This document shows, piece by piece, positions 46,916-57,356 of a DNA stretch of 64,000 bases. The notes below the pieces were generated by a model that saw nothing but the letters and a program-made list of their open reading frames with translations, was not told the origin of the DNA and did no database searches. Position 1 is the first letter of the stretch, and every line of letters begins with the position of its first letter. The translations under genes and the position numbers were made by a program. This stretch comes from Farysia itapuensis (taxonomy: Eukaryota > Basidiomycota > Ustilaginomycetes > Ustilaginales > Ustilaginaceae): the NCBI GenBank assembly GCA_023212645.1, contig JALBYC010000038.1:1-64000 (forward strand). Direction: 5' to 3'.

Positions 46916-47497
46916 TTAACGGAACTGAGAGACCGAACAGGACGATGTCAGTGATGTGGGTCAAATAAGAACAGCGCGAGATGCTAGACGTACCTTCTTG
47001 AAACCGATCTGGTCTGCTCGTTCGCGGAAGCACTGACGGCAGATGTCGAGGCCGTACTTTCGGATGATACCTCCCTGGTTAGCACAAACTCGGCTGTTGC
47101 AGAAAAAGAACATATCGTCAGAACAGGATCACAGGCGAGAACTTGGGCATGGACAGCGCGGATTATGTCGCGATTAAGGCGTGTTCCAACGACTCCACAG
47201 AGAGCAGATGACTTTGGTCGGCATCGCGTCAACGCTGAATGACAGCTTGTCGTCGATGAAGCGTTCGTCACCAGCTACTGCAGAGATGGGGAGCTCTGAG
47301 CGGACAACCAAGGTATGATCCATGCGAAATCGCTAGGACCAGTGCTGTTGCACACTTGGACCATCATGGTTAAGCAGTCTGCCATCCACGATCGCTGATC
47401 CGTGCTGTCGGTGAAACTGTCGCAATCATACTAACCATTGTCGTGCGCCCTTTCCGTTCTTTCGGGGGTGGCTGAACCAGCTGGTGGCGAAAGTCAT
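46916..47497 (-). CDS. RPS29: 40S ribosomal protein S29 (uS14)
   Basis: Three exons: 47436-47497 (ATG at 47497), 46994-47093 and a 9-nt final exon 46916-46924 coding FR-stop. They give a 56-residue protein: [20 protein letters not shown], then [34 protein letters not shown], then FR. The zinc-binding pairs CRVC and CRQC are intact and the length equals that of other eukaryotic S29 proteins. Introns: 342 nt (donor GTTAGT, acceptor CAACAG) and 69 nt (donor GTACGT, branch CACTGAC, acceptor CTCAG). The small exons hide this gene from simple frame searches. It is a core small-subunit component and is divergent with RPL4. Confidence 0.95.
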
Positions 47498-47778
47498 GTT
47501 GAGTACTGTGTGGTGGTAATGCGAGACAGAGGCGCAGCTGACGAACGCGATGGCGGGCCAGGGATGTCCAATCTTCGAGGTCCTCCCCAAAATCGGACCC
47601 GCGTCTTCGGCCGAGGTATTGGTGTTACATGCACGTGATTTTTGAATACAAATCAGTACTCAACGCTTAAGATTGAATTTAGTTGCGTTCTCAGAATTTG
47701 GGCAGGCGAGTGCCATAGCGAAGAGGTTGCTGGTCCTTCTTGCAATCATTCCCCAACCATCACATCAAGTTATCGACA
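47498..47778. promoter_or_regulatory. Divergent ribosomal-protein promoter RPS29/RPL4
   Basis: 281 bp drive two ribosomal protein genes in opposite directions, allowing coordinated expression. I do not recognise a specific ribosomal-protein regulatory word. Confidence 0.45.
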
Positions 47779-49230
47779 ATGGCCGCTAGACCCAGTATGT
47801 ATCATTCGCAGACTTGGCGTAATCAGCAACAGCAACACGCAGACAGTTCGTACAGCGGCAAAGGCAGACGTACGACAACATCAGCAGTGTCGCCAGCCCT
47901 GCAACATCGACGAGTGGTTGTAGAATCAACGACAGCCGTACATACTGCCACCTCGTTTGATACACACATCGAATCCTGCCCTTGGTTGCTGTCCAGTTCT
48001 GCTGCTGTGTCTCATCATACTGCCATGCCGGATGCGCTAATGTGAATCCAAATGCTGACCACTTTACAACACCTTTACAGCTGTTAACGTGAGGGGCCTC
48101 GACGGTGCAGCCTCCGGCTCGCTTCCCCTTCCCGCAGTCTTCACTGCTCCCATCCGACCTGACGTGGTTCAGTTCGTTCACAGTAAGTTTCAGATCTACT
48201 CTTTGCAGGCATGCAAATGTTTCGCAGTCACAGTCGCTGACCTTTACTGCATTCTTCAGCCAACGTTGCCAAGAACAAGCGACAGCCTTACGCTGTGTCG
48301 ACCAAGGCCGGTCACCAGACTTCTGCCGAGTCGTGGGGTACTGGTCGAGCTGTCGCCCGTATCCCCCGTGTTGGTGGTGGTGGTACCTCGCGATCTGGCC
48401 AGGCCGCCTTCGGTAACATGGCCCGAGGCGGTCACATGTTCGCCCCCACCAAGCTGTGGCGCCGATGGTTCATCAAGACCAACCAGAACCAGAAGCGATA
48501 CGCTACCGCATCTGCTCTGGCTGCCACCGCTGTCCCCTCGCTCGTTCTCGCTCGAGGACACCGAGTTGAGCAGATTGAGGAGATTCCCCTCGTTGTTGCC
48601 GACGCTGCCGAGAGCCTGACGAAGACCAAGGAGGCTGTTGCCCTCCTCAAGGCCGTCAGCGCCTATGCCGATGTCGTCAAGGTCTCCAACTCGCGCAAGG
48701 TCCGCGCTGGTGTTGGCAAGCTGCGAAACCGACGACACACCCAGCGTCGTGGACCTTTGGTCATCTACAACAACGACTCTGGCATCGTCAAGGCTTTCCG
48801 CAACCTGCCCGGTGTTGAGCTCTGCTCGGTCGAGCGACTGAACCTCCTCCAGCTCGCACCTGGTGGACACCTCGGACGATTCGTCATCTTCACCCAGTCT
48901 GCCTTTGGCCGATTGGATGAGGTCTTCGCTGCCAAGTCTGGCTTCACCATGCCCAAGGCCAAGATTGCCAACACCGACGTCACCCGTCTCATCAACTCGG
49001 ACGAGATCCAGTCGGTCGTCCGTGCCAAGGGCCCCGCCAAGACCACTCGACCTTTCACCCAGCGCAAGAACCCCCTCAAGAACCGCGCCGTTATGTTCCG
49101 ACTCAACCCTTACGCCCAGTCTGCGATCCGATCCGAGATCCGCGCCCAGGCTGCCAAGTCGTCCGGTCTCAAGAAGGAGGCCAAGAAGCCGCTCGCTCCC
49201 GAGTTCCTCCAGCTTCTGCACGCCAACTAA
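47779..49230 (+). CDS. RPL4: 60S ribosomal protein L4 (uL4)
   Basis: Three exons: 47779-47794 (ATG, five codons plus one base), 48081-48182 and 48260-49230, 362 residues. Introns are 286 and 77 nt with GTATGT/TTACAG and GTAAGT/TTCAG ends. The protein reads [83 protein letters not shown] (the tunnel loop region), then [16 protein letters not shown] and [10 protein letters not shown]. This is the standard eukaryotic L4 layout. L4 lines the exit tunnel of the large subunit. Codon usage is highly biased. The long first intron shows no convincing C/D or H/ACA snoRNA. Confidence 0.97.
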
Positions 49231-49497
49231 TTTGCTCGAGCTTGCAACTCCGGCTGCCCTCTTTAGCATTAAGAACGCATTCTTCATCATCACACTTGTA
49301 TACTTTTACCTCGCAACTGCCCAACCTCCTCACAAGGATAGTCGACATAGTCGACTTTGCCTGCCCCATCGATCTTGCCTCAAGGTCAAAAATGCTCTGA
49401 TTCGCTCCCTGACATTCTAGGAAGTCGGTTAAAGCCTCAGAAAATGATATTCGGTTTCCATCTCTACCTGCGTGGAATTGTGTGTGTGTGTAGTAGA

Positions 49498-50970
49498 TCA
49501 GTTGGGCTCGATGTTTCCGGACTGATTGATGAGCTTGCCGGCAAAGGCGGCAAGACCTTCTCCCGAATAGGTGAGGAGAGGGCTGAGTTCGACCTGAGCG
49601 TCGTCGATGACGTTGGCGCCGACTGCTTGGAGCCATCTCTGCTGCTGGGCGAGAAGGTCGCGTTTGGAAGTGTCCTGGTCGTCGGTACCCGTGCCTTTTG
49701 CGTTCTTGAGCGGACTGAACTCTTCTCTGCGCTGCACTTCGTGTACGGCCAGCTTGTCGCCGCAGAAGGGAAAGACGTCAAAGACGAACAACTCGAGCTT
49801 CATTCCGTTGGGCGTCGACGGTTTGAGTGGTTCACCCGTAGACAGATCGACGGTGGGGATCTTTTTACGCGCAATGTGGAAGGCCATCTCGTGCTCGAAT
49901 GCCGGTACGGCATTGGCGAGGAAGTGTGTGGTGTAGAAATGATTGACAATGTTGGCTGCGCGGAAGCTAAGCTCGCCATTTGAATCGCGCGCCTCGCTCA
50001 GGTCCGAGGGGATCTCAGAATACTCGACCACCCCGAATCGTCCGTCTCGCAGTGCTACAACACCGACGGATTCCTTTGGGTCGACTTTCTTGACCACTTT
50101 GACACCTGCCTGCACCTGTTTCTGCAGACACACGCCGATAAAGACAGGATCGCCTACCTTGACTAGACAGTTGTCGACACCGTACGCATGCAAGTACTTG
50201 ATACCGCGACGTTCGAGATCGGAAATAACAGTGTCTGGACGACCTTTGTTGAACGGAGTGCGAAGTGCACGGTACAGACCGCCGTTGCCGTCAGGCGCTG
50301 TGGCGACTTTGCTTTTGCTTTCGAGCAAGATCTTGCCATCGAGTGAAAGGCACGGCAATGTTCCCTGCTCGAAGAAGATCACATTTTCGCGCATAAGGCC
50401 AAAGTAGTTGTTCTCGGCGAAAAAGGCTTCGGTATCCTTTCGTGTTGGTCCTGACGTCATGATATACCAGGGAATTGTAACAATTTGGCTCGAACTACCG
50501 TGTTTTGCTGCCAACTTCTGCAGTGTGATGATGCGTTCAGCTTGAATCTGGAACAGGCTCTTGTGACTTGGAAGACCGATATCGTAGCAGCCTTTGGGAG
50601 CGGTAGAGCCGAGACGGGTGCCTTGACCGCCAGCCATGAGCAGCACACCGAGATGACCTTGGGCAATCGCACCGAGACCAGCAAGGCGAAATTGCTCGAG
50701 AACTTGCGGGTCAATTTCACCTTCAATAGTGCTTTGGACCGACTCGGGTGGTGGCGGTGTGATCTTGGCCGATTTGCCCGCTCGCGCCTCTTCGTCCGCC
50801 TTCACAGCGGTCACAAAGACTTGGTTGACGCGCTCGACGTCAAGCTCGCTAAGCTGCTCTGCCAACGCAGCCTGCCCTTCCGGGGAGAGCGAGTCCCAGA
50901 AGTTGAACAAATGTGACTGGCCCGCCTGTGCATATCGCTGTTTAAGAGCGGCAATGTCTGGAGTCGACAT
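49498..50970 (-). CDS. UAP1: UDP-N-acetylglucosamine pyrophosphorylase
   Basis: 490 residues, ATG at 50970. The nucleotidyltransferase loop LLMAGGQGTRLGSTAPKGCYDIGLPS lies at about 110-135. TIPWYIMTSGPTRKDTEAFF, FFEQGTLPCLSLDGKILL, APDGNGGLYRAL and LHAYGVDNCLVKVGDPVFIG are typical of eukaryotic UAP. C-terminal KLELFVFDVFPF is also conserved. It makes UDP-GlcNAc from UTP and GlcNAc-1-P in the cytosol for chitin, N-glycans and GPI anchors, and is essential in yeasts. The single-exon length matches the family. Confidence 0.97.
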   Translation of the reverse strand: MSTPDIAALKQRYAQAGQSHLFNFWDSLSPEGQAALAEQLSELDVERVNQVFVTAVKADEEARAGKSAKITPPPPESVQSTIEGEIDPQVLEQFRLAGLGAIAQGHLGVLLMAGGQGTRLGSTAPKGCYDIGLPSHKSLFQIQAERIITLQKLAAKHGSSSQIVTIPWYIMTSGPTRKDTEAFFAENNYFGLMRENVIFFEQGTLPCLSLDGKILLESKSKVATAPDGNGGLYRALRTPFNKGRPDTVISDLERRGIKYLHAYGVDNCLVKVGDPVFIGVCLQKQVQAGVKVVKKVDPKESVGVVALRDGRFGVVEYSEIPSDLSEARDSNGELSFRAANIVNHFYTTHFLANAVPAFEHEMAFHIARKKIPTVDLSTGEPLKPSTPNGMKLELFVFDVFPFCGDKLAVHEVQRREEFSPLKNAKGTGTDDQDTSKRDLLAQQQRWLQAVGANVIDDAQVELSPLLTYSGEGLAAFAGKLINQSGNIEPN

Positions 50971-51195
50971 GATGGTTGCCGATCAATTTGGTGGGTGCAA
51001 ATGAGAAACATACACACGCGCACAGGAAGTGTTGTTCTCCTGACAATTTCGATCCCGATTAAAACCGCCAACATTTCACCGGCGAAATTTCGCACACACA
51101 TGGATTCGGAAAAAAACAAAGATGCAAATTAGAGGGAAGTATACAAACACAGTGCGAAGTAAGGTGAGGGAGCACGGGAAAACAAAGATGCGGTA

Positions 51196-53238
51196 CTAAA
51201 GACGGATTGGAGCCTCTCCTCGAGCTCGCCTCCAACGGTTGGTCGATCGCATGATCTGCTCATCGACCATAAAGGGGTATTTGCGGATAAAGGGCTCATG
51301 GTACTCGAAGCATTCCGGATCGAAAATGTCTCCGCTCGGAGACCAGATGTGTAGATTCTGGACGAGGTCGACAAAGAAGGTGTTGAGCCACTGTTGTGCT
51401 GGCATTTTGAGACGATGAGATCCCTTTGGTTTGTTTGTGAATCCATACGAGTAGATGCGGGACTTGTCGGGTATCACAAACTCCCTTTCGGAGTCTGACT
51501 CGGAAGGCTCCCATCGAGCAGTATCTGCGATGAGGGCGATCCTCCTTGGACAGTCTTTTGCGACATACTCATCGTCGAAGGAGTCGCCAGAAGGCTCACG
51601 TGCCAAATTGTCGATCGACTGGAAGGCGCTCAACACCGTGAGCAATTTATCGCGCATTGCTGGCGAGGGGACAACGGCAATTTCGACAGGGTGAAATCCA
51701 ATGCGCAGCTGGGCTTCGGTTGGCATTAGATTCTTCGGCAAGACCAATTTGGCAGAAGGATCGACGGAGGGATAGCCGCTGAAGCGTGGAAGGTCATCGC
51801 AGCCTCCCAGGTAGCCCGATGACACGCGTGCCGCTCGCAAATTGACAAGGCCAGACTTGAGACTGGAGGTGAACGGCAGAACAATGCTGAAGTACAGACG
51901 GCATACCTTGTACAGCGTCAATTCGGGTACCACCACCATGGAAGGAAAGTTGCGCGAGCTTTGCTGTCGCATCTGGTGAATTGACAATTCCCACGTAGAG
52001 CGGTTTGTGTGGATCTGCGTGCCCGAAACCTTTCGAGATCCGGAATAGCTACGGCTCTCCTTGCGAGCTTTGGGCACGATATCGTCGTCTACACTTTGGG
52101 ACTGACTATCGAACACGCTGTGCGAGGATGAAGCCGAAGAGTCCGAGTCGGCGTTACGCTCGCTGGGACATTGATCCTGGAAGAAAGGTCGAGCAATATC
52201 GTTCCACTCTGCTTCTGCTGAGTCGTCTTCAAGGTGCGTTTCAACACCGTCAAGATGGAGAGTTCCAGAAATTTTCATCGCTGATTCAGCGGTTGAGTCA
52301 TCAACGCGCTGGGCAGTTGTGTTGCTGATAGAACGGTCCCCACCTTGTTTCAAGGTAGAAAGTGCCTTTCTAAGGGCCGCATTCTCGTCTTCAAGCGTCT
52401 CGAGACGGGTCTGCTTGCGTTTCCGAGACTCTCTCTGCGAAGCCTTGTTTCGTTCTCTGCGATCCGCACTGGTCTTGAAAGTAAGGTCACCGGCCTGAGA
52501 TCCTTCGCGCTGAGTTTGGTATGGGCCTGCAGACGACTTCCGCTCTGCGCTCGCGGTGAGGCCATTGGGAATCGTCCATGAATCAAGTGGGTCGAGAACC
52601 GATCTTGCAGGTGCGATCTTCGGGTGCGATTGAGTCTGGTTGTCGGAAAGGTGGAGAAGAACGTTGTCAGGGCTGGCACTGGTGTTGACAGAGGTTTGAG
52701 ATGACGAAGATGCTGCTGGGGGATAGACGGCTTCCGTGGGCGGACCAGCCACGGGTGCTGACACGGTTGCGGCGAACGGGGCCTCTGACTTGAGCGCAAT
52801 CGCTACTGGCTGACTCATGTCGTAGGAGTCCATGCCAGGTAGGGAGCCTGGTCGAATCAAAGGAGCATGGTGCAGCGGATCAGAAGAATAGTGACTCATC
52901 TCGTGACCGTAAGCAAGCTGCTGTGTGTGGTACGATCGGTTGATATCGTGCCTGGTATCATTCTGTGCAAAGGAAGAAGGAGGCAGTAAAGGGTTGATGG
53001 ACTCGCCATCGTAAGGCCCAGCAGACGAGACGGTGCTGAATAGCCACGAGGGGATAGCGCCGTCATGCACATGTCCTAGAGAATGAGCATTGCGGGCGTG
53101 ATGTATGTTGTGGGCCAGGTTGTCCTGCGACAAGGGGGCTGGACCCATGTGAGCGTCCTGGTTGGCTGCCAAGGTGCTTAAAAAGCCCGAATGACGACGG
53201 TCATGGGTATTGGGTGCGAATGAAGTGCTGAGCGACAT
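51196..53238 (-). CDS. bZIP transcription factor with DUF3425-type C-terminus
   Basis: 680 residues, ATG at 53238. The basic region and zipper lie at about 255-300: RRERNKASQRESRKRKQTRLETLEDENAAL, with the zipper continuing into LRKALSTL. The C-terminal half has the helical domain common to fungal bZIP-DUF3425 proteins (FHPVEIAVVPSPAMRDKLLTVL, PAQQWLNTFFVDLVQNLHIW, YPFMVDEQIMRSTNRWRRARGE). Such factors regulate stress and secondary metabolism; the target is unknown here. The first 250 residues are His/Ser/Pro-rich and disordered. It is a nuclear regulator. Confidence 0.9.
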   Translation of the reverse strand: MSLSTSFAPNTHDRRHSGFLSTLAANQDAHMGPAPLSQDNLAHNIHHARNAHSLGHVHDGAIPSWLFSTVSSAGPYDGESINPLLPPSSFAQNDTRHDINRSYHTQQLAYGHEMSHYSSDPLHHAPLIRPGSLPGMDSYDMSQPVAIALKSEAPFAATVSAPVAGPPTEAVYPPAASSSSQTSVNTSASPDNVLLHLSDNQTQSHPKIAPARSVLDPLDSWTIPNGLTASAERKSSAGPYQTQREGSQAGDLTFKTSADRRERNKASQRESRKRKQTRLETLEDENAALRKALSTLKQGGDRSISNTTAQRVDDSTAESAMKISGTLHLDGVETHLEDDSAEAEWNDIARPFFQDQCPSERNADSDSSASSSHSVFDSQSQSVDDDIVPKARKESRSYSGSRKVSGTQIHTNRSTWELSIHQMRQQSSRNFPSMVVVPELTLYKVCRLYFSIVLPFTSSLKSGLVNLRAARVSSGYLGGCDDLPRFSGYPSVDPSAKLVLPKNLMPTEAQLRIGFHPVEIAVVPSPAMRDKLLTVLSAFQSIDNLAREPSGDSFDDEYVAKDCPRRIALIADTARWEPSESDSEREFVIPDKSRIYSYGFTNKPKGSHRLKMPAQQWLNTFFVDLVQNLHIWSPSGDIFDPECFEYHEPFIRKYPFMVDEQIMRSTNRWRRARGEAPIRL

Positions 53239-53710
53239 GTCGAGTGTGCTTGCTTGAGATGGACGACGTCAAGAGGGAACAGTCTGGCGCGCACCATACG
53301 AGTGGCGGGTCTGGCGAGAGTCGTAGCGGAGAGCGGAAGCGGCTCACACACCCTCAGGCTATCCGAAACAGGGTACGAATATAGGCACTGGACAAGCCGG
53401 TCGGATGCGTTGGATCTCGCTTAGAACGCATCGGAACCCTGTTGAGTTCTGTCAGTCTCGGCTCCATTGAACTGCACATGTGAGCCCCGTCATCCCATTG
53501 ATACAAGGTTGCCCTGCCCATCCAGCCAAAGCGCACACGCGCTGCGCAACTGCGCCACACTACATCTATCCTCCGACGCTCGACAAGCCGGGCTGGATAT
53601 GAATTTTCGAATTTGTCTGCGACAGAGTAAAGCCGGCATTATTTCCGCATCGTATTCGTGGCTGCGGACAATTAGGAAGCATGACGACTACAACTTGCGG
53701 TACGTAATTA
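53239..53710. promoter_or_regulatory. Upstream region of the bZIP gene and 3' end of ERG27
   Basis: This 472-bp spacer between same-strand genes contains no recognisable gene. It has an AT-rich run near 53702-53715 beside the ERG27 stop. No repeat was found. Confidence 0.4.
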
Positions 53711-55519
53711 TTAATGCACCTTTTCCCACTCTGCTTCGTCGTTGGATGAATCTGTCGGTACTGTCGTCTTTTTGACGGTAATCCTAGCGTCGCCACCAGA
53801 TGGAAGTCGAGCATCGTTTGAGTCTAATTCTGACTTGCCGCCCTTCTCGGAATTCAATCCACCTTTCGCATCTGCACGGTCAGATAGGGAAAGCCATCGC
53901 GGCACTTCGTCCTGTTTGGCTCCATCCCACACTTGTTTCGCCACCTGTTCACAGTGCCCAATAAACGTCTGTGCCATGGATGCCACTTTTCCGTGGGTCC
54001 CTTCATCTTCCGCTATGCTGCTGGGGTCTTGGCGTGCCAAGGCTAGTTGTGCAGCCACGCCTGGACCAGCGCCACCCAATCGATGTCGATAGTACTCGAT
54101 TGGTTCGATTCCGACAAACTCTCGTCCCCAGAAGTCGCACCGGCTGCCGTAGCGCTTGTTGCCTTCCAACTTTGGCGCCAAGCAGGCGTAAGTCACAGAG
54201 ATGGCACCCTTGAATGCATCGATCGGGTGATGTGGAGATCCAAACCATCGCGCCAGGTAGAAAGTGGCAATCACGAATATCGTCACCCATGACTGAACAA
54301 ACTGAGACATCATGGAAGAGGCAACCACACCGGGATGACACAGATAACTTCTCGGATTGAGCCCATCGCTGTCGTCCAACTGATCTGAGTCGCGGCTCTG
54401 CAGTACATTGTCCAAGCCGAACGCAGCCAGCTCGCACTGATACTTTGTCGATTCGTACGGCAAAAGTGATTTGGCCGCGTCAATGCATTGGAAATCCGTT
54501 GGGTCGTAGTATTTGGAGAAAGCCTCTAGCGAGCTGGTCCAGATGATGCGCGAAGGCACCGAGTACGGGGTGGCCTTGAGTGCAGGAAGCAAAGCTTTGA
54601 CCAGGATATAGTGAGCTCCAACGTTGCACTGCCACACCCAGCCATAACCATCGTCGCTCTTGTCTCCAGCTCGCTGCAGCTTGTACGCGGGCCACGTGAC
54701 AGCATGGCGAAAGGAGGTCATTGTCATCCACGTGGCATGCAAGTAGTTCATGCCGATCCAAGAAGAGCCGCCTGCGTTGAGCACGAGGTGTGTTATGTAA
54801 GGATATCTGTTACGTACAAGTCGTGCACACTCAACCGCGCTGGACATGCTTCCCAGATCAAGCGGCACAAACTCGATCCTCGTGCCTTGACAGAATCGGC
54901 GGCGATACTTGGCATTGGCACGCTTCGTCCGTTGCTCAATGTTGGCGTCCAGGTCAGGCTGTTCGTTGAGAAGGGACTCTACTTCGGAACCAGAGCTGGC
55001 GTCTTCTTCGTCTGTTGCCATAGCTTTGCGAAGCTTCCGGCGCCGTCGCACCGTGTTCTCTTGAGCGTGTGCGACCAGGGCGGGATCGGCGTCCTCGTGT
55101 GGAGTATCACGCAAGTCGTCTGTAGTCATAGGGTCGACAAGCTTGCCATCCTTGGAGTTGAACGCATACGCCCAGCTCTCAGGCGGGCCTGACGGCGTGT
55201 CCTCGTGCTCGGGGAGGTTCTCTATCCACCCCAACAGTTGCTTCAGCTGCTGTCTTGCCTGATGCGCCTTGATGGGATTCCGACAAGCCAGAATGATGGT
55301 GCAGCCATGCGAGGCTGCAAAGGGGGAAGGTTGTGGCTGCACGTCTGGGTCCGTGTTTCTTTTGGGATTAAAGGGAAGGGTATCGGAGGGGGTTGATGAG
55401 GACAATTGGACGATGAGTCGCTGACATATGCCGAACCCAACACCTGCGTTGGCACCCGTCACGAGAATGACGGGTCGACGGTCTTCTTTGCTTGCCGAAG
55501 AAATGTCCACAACCGACAT
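53711..55519 (-). CDS. ERG27: 3-keto-steroid reductase Erg27
   Basis: 602 residues from the ATG at 55519. The SDR fold begins VILVTGANAGVGFGICQRL (about 17-35). The catalytic centre is IIWTSSLEAFSKYY with YESTKYQCELAAFGL (Y-x3-K). HLVLNAGGSSWIG is the NAG motif. The membrane segment SWVTIFVIATFYLARWF is characteristic of Erg27. It reduces the 3-keto group in C4 demethylation of sterols at the ER with Erg25/Erg26. The protein is longer than yeast Erg27 (about 350) because of an acidic/basic insert at about 100-200 (TVRRRRKLRKAMATDEEDASSGSE) and a C-terminal extension of roughly 60 residues. It is divergent with the Arc1-like gene. Confidence 0.9.
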   Translation of the reverse strand: MSVVDISSASKEDRRPVILVTGANAGVGFGICQRLIVQLSSSTPSDTLPFNPKRNTDPDVQPQPSPFAASHGCTIILACRNPIKAHQARQQLKQLLGWIENLPEHEDTPSGPPESWAYAFNSKDGKLVDPMTTDDLRDTPHEDADPALVAHAQENTVRRRRKLRKAMATDEEDASSGSEVESLLNEQPDLDANIEQRTKRANAKYRRRFCQGTRIEFVPLDLGSMSSAVECARLVRNRYPYITHLVLNAGGSSWIGMNYLHATWMTMTSFRHAVTWPAYKLQRAGDKSDDGYGWVWQCNVGAHYILVKALLPALKATPYSVPSRIIWTSSLEAFSKYYDPTDFQCIDAAKSLLPYESTKYQCELAAFGLDNVLQSRDSDQLDDSDGLNPRSYLCHPGVVASSMMSQFVQSWVTIFVIATFYLARWFGSPHHPIDAFKGAISVTYACLAPKLEGNKRYGSRCDFWGREFVGIEPIEYYRHRLGGAGPGVAAQLALARQDPSSIAEDEGTHGKVASMAQTFIGHCEQVAKQVWDGAKQDEVPRWLSLSDRADAKGGLNSEKGGKSELDSNDARLPSGGDARITVKKTTVPTDSSNDEAEWEKVH

Positions 55520-55786
55520 GATCGCGTTTGAGCCTGGACGAAAAACGCACACTTGACGGACAGAGGAGAATGCGAAAGCGCAATAAAAGTAGTTGGACAG
55601 TTGACACCTCGACACCTGCCTCAATGCCTCATACATGCTCATATGCTCATGAAAACGCAAAGGCTGACCTAACATGCCTCTCACGTGACTTGTTCGACTT
55701 GAGCCACTTGAGCTTGACTTTTATGCGAATCACAATCTTCTCAGCTTCTCGAGGCACGACCTTGTCTAACCTTCCAACTCCTCAAG

Positions 55787-57251
55787 ATGGCCGCACAACG
55801 ATCTCGACAGCTGATCACTGCTGCCTTTGCGCAGTTTGCGAACGATACCGTGAGTATGCGCACGTGATAAACTCACTTGATGGTGCTCATATGCTGAAAT
55901 GCTAACCATAGTCCTCACTTCGATACTTACGGCGGGTCGCTGTTCTGCAATCTCGTTCATACTCAATATCTTCTCAGTCGGCCGTTCAGCAGCTTCAAGG
56001 CGATACATCCATCTCTTTGCCCGAACTTTCCGAGAAACTGGCCTCGCTCACTTCCAAGTCGTCTCAGATCTTTGGTCCCGACGACAGGGCTACAGCGCTA
56101 ACAACAAAATGGCTTCAAAGACTCGACAAGCAATCAGACGACCAGCTCACGTCGTCTAAGAGTCTCTCATCGCTCGATGCCGAGCTCGAGAGCGTGACAT
56201 TCGTAGCGTCCAAAGAGCCCACAGCTGCTGATCTGGCTCTGTTTGCTTCCTTGTACCCGGTCATATCGAAGCTGGTTGCAAAGGATCAGCACGCTATACC
56301 GTCCGTGGTCCGATATGTCTCTCATATGTCCAGTCTATCGCAAGTCAGTGCTGCTTCTAGCTCCGCTCAGCTCGGGTTTGCGGCATTTGAGCCCAGCTAC
56401 GAAGGTATGCCAGCGATTCAGCGTATGACGCCAGAAGACCTGAAGAAGGAGAAGAAAGCCACCAAGGAAGTCGGCAAGAAAGCTGACGGAGACAAGCCGG
56501 CTGCTCAAGATGGCGCAGAAAACAAAGAGCAGAAGAAAAAGGAGAAGAAGGAAAAAGCACCAAAAGAAGCCAAAGCTGGTAACGCCGGCGGTGGAGGCAA
56601 GAAGGGGGCCGCAGCCGACGCTGGTCCGGTCGTTCCTATCCCATCTCAGATTGACCTGCGAGTCGGTAAGATTGTGTCAGTGGAAAAGCACCCGGATGCA
56701 GACTCGCTCTACCTGGAGAAAGTCGATTTTGCGGAGGCCGATGGGCCAAGAACCATTCTCAGCGGACTGGTCAACTTTGTGCCCATCGAGAAAATGCAGA
56801 ATCGAATGGTTATTGGCGTGTGCAATCTCAAGCCGGTCGCCATGCGGGGTATCAAGTCGTACGGCATGCTTCTTTGTGCCACCGCCAAGGACGGCAAAGA
56901 CGGTGGTGTCGAGCCCGTCTGTCCACCCGAGGGAAGCCAGCCCGGTGACAAGGTCTGGGTCGAAGGCTTCGAGGGTAAAGAGCCAGAAGCAGTGCTCAAC
57001 CCGAAGAAAAAGGTAAGTCGACAGTCCTGTAAAAGCTGAACGTTGCTAGATATTGACCCCGCTCTGCTGTCTCTCCACAGATCTTTGAAACGATCCAGCC
57101 TGGGTACACCACGACGGCGGACAAGCAATGCGCATGGGTTGGCGCTCTACCAGACGCTGCGGATCCCGAGGCCGACAAGAAGCCTCGTTTGCTCAGGACC
57201 GAAAAGGGCGTCCTCTTCTCAGAAAACTTTGCTGGTGCTTCATTGTCGTAG
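55787..57251 (+). CDS. ARC1: Arc1/EMAPII-type tRNA-binding cofactor
   Basis: Three exons: 55787-55849 (ATG, 21 codons), 55912-57012 and 57081-57251, 444 residues. The second exon has another in-frame acceptor at 55978, giving 422. An N-terminal GST-C-like helical part (FVASKEPTAADLALFASLYP) is followed by a Lys-rich linker (KEQKKKEKKEKAPKEAK). The tRNA-binding OB domain has IDLRVGKIVSVEKHPDADSL, LSGLVNFVPIEKMQNR, KPVAMRGIKSYGMLLCA and a C-terminal subdomain ending with exon 3 (FETIQPGYTTTADKQCAWVG). Arc1 binds tRNA and tethers Met- and Glu-tRNA synthetases in the cytosol; AIMP1 is the animal relative. The tRNA-binding part is certain; the partner set is inferred. Confidence 0.92.
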
Positions 57252-57356
57252 AAAGCCCGCTTCGAAAAACACACTTTAGAGCAGCTGTCTGGCGCTGAGA
57301 CTTGTGTCAGGAATGCAAAATGTCTTCGATGTCGAGCTGTAAAATGCTATGCGACA

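Noticed and set aside
47094..47435. Intronic snoRNA in RPS29 intron 1
   Set aside because: An ATGATGG near the middle and CTGA near the end loosely recall C and D boxes, but the spacing and terminal stem are wrong.
47795..48080. Intronic snoRNA in RPL4 intron 1
   Set aside because: No RTGATGA/CTGA pair or ANANNA/ACA arrangement could be placed with flanking stems.
48256..49293. 345-codon open frame opposite RPL4
   Set aside because: Same codon-bias artefact; Glu/Leu/Gly/Ser-rich translation without any family pattern.
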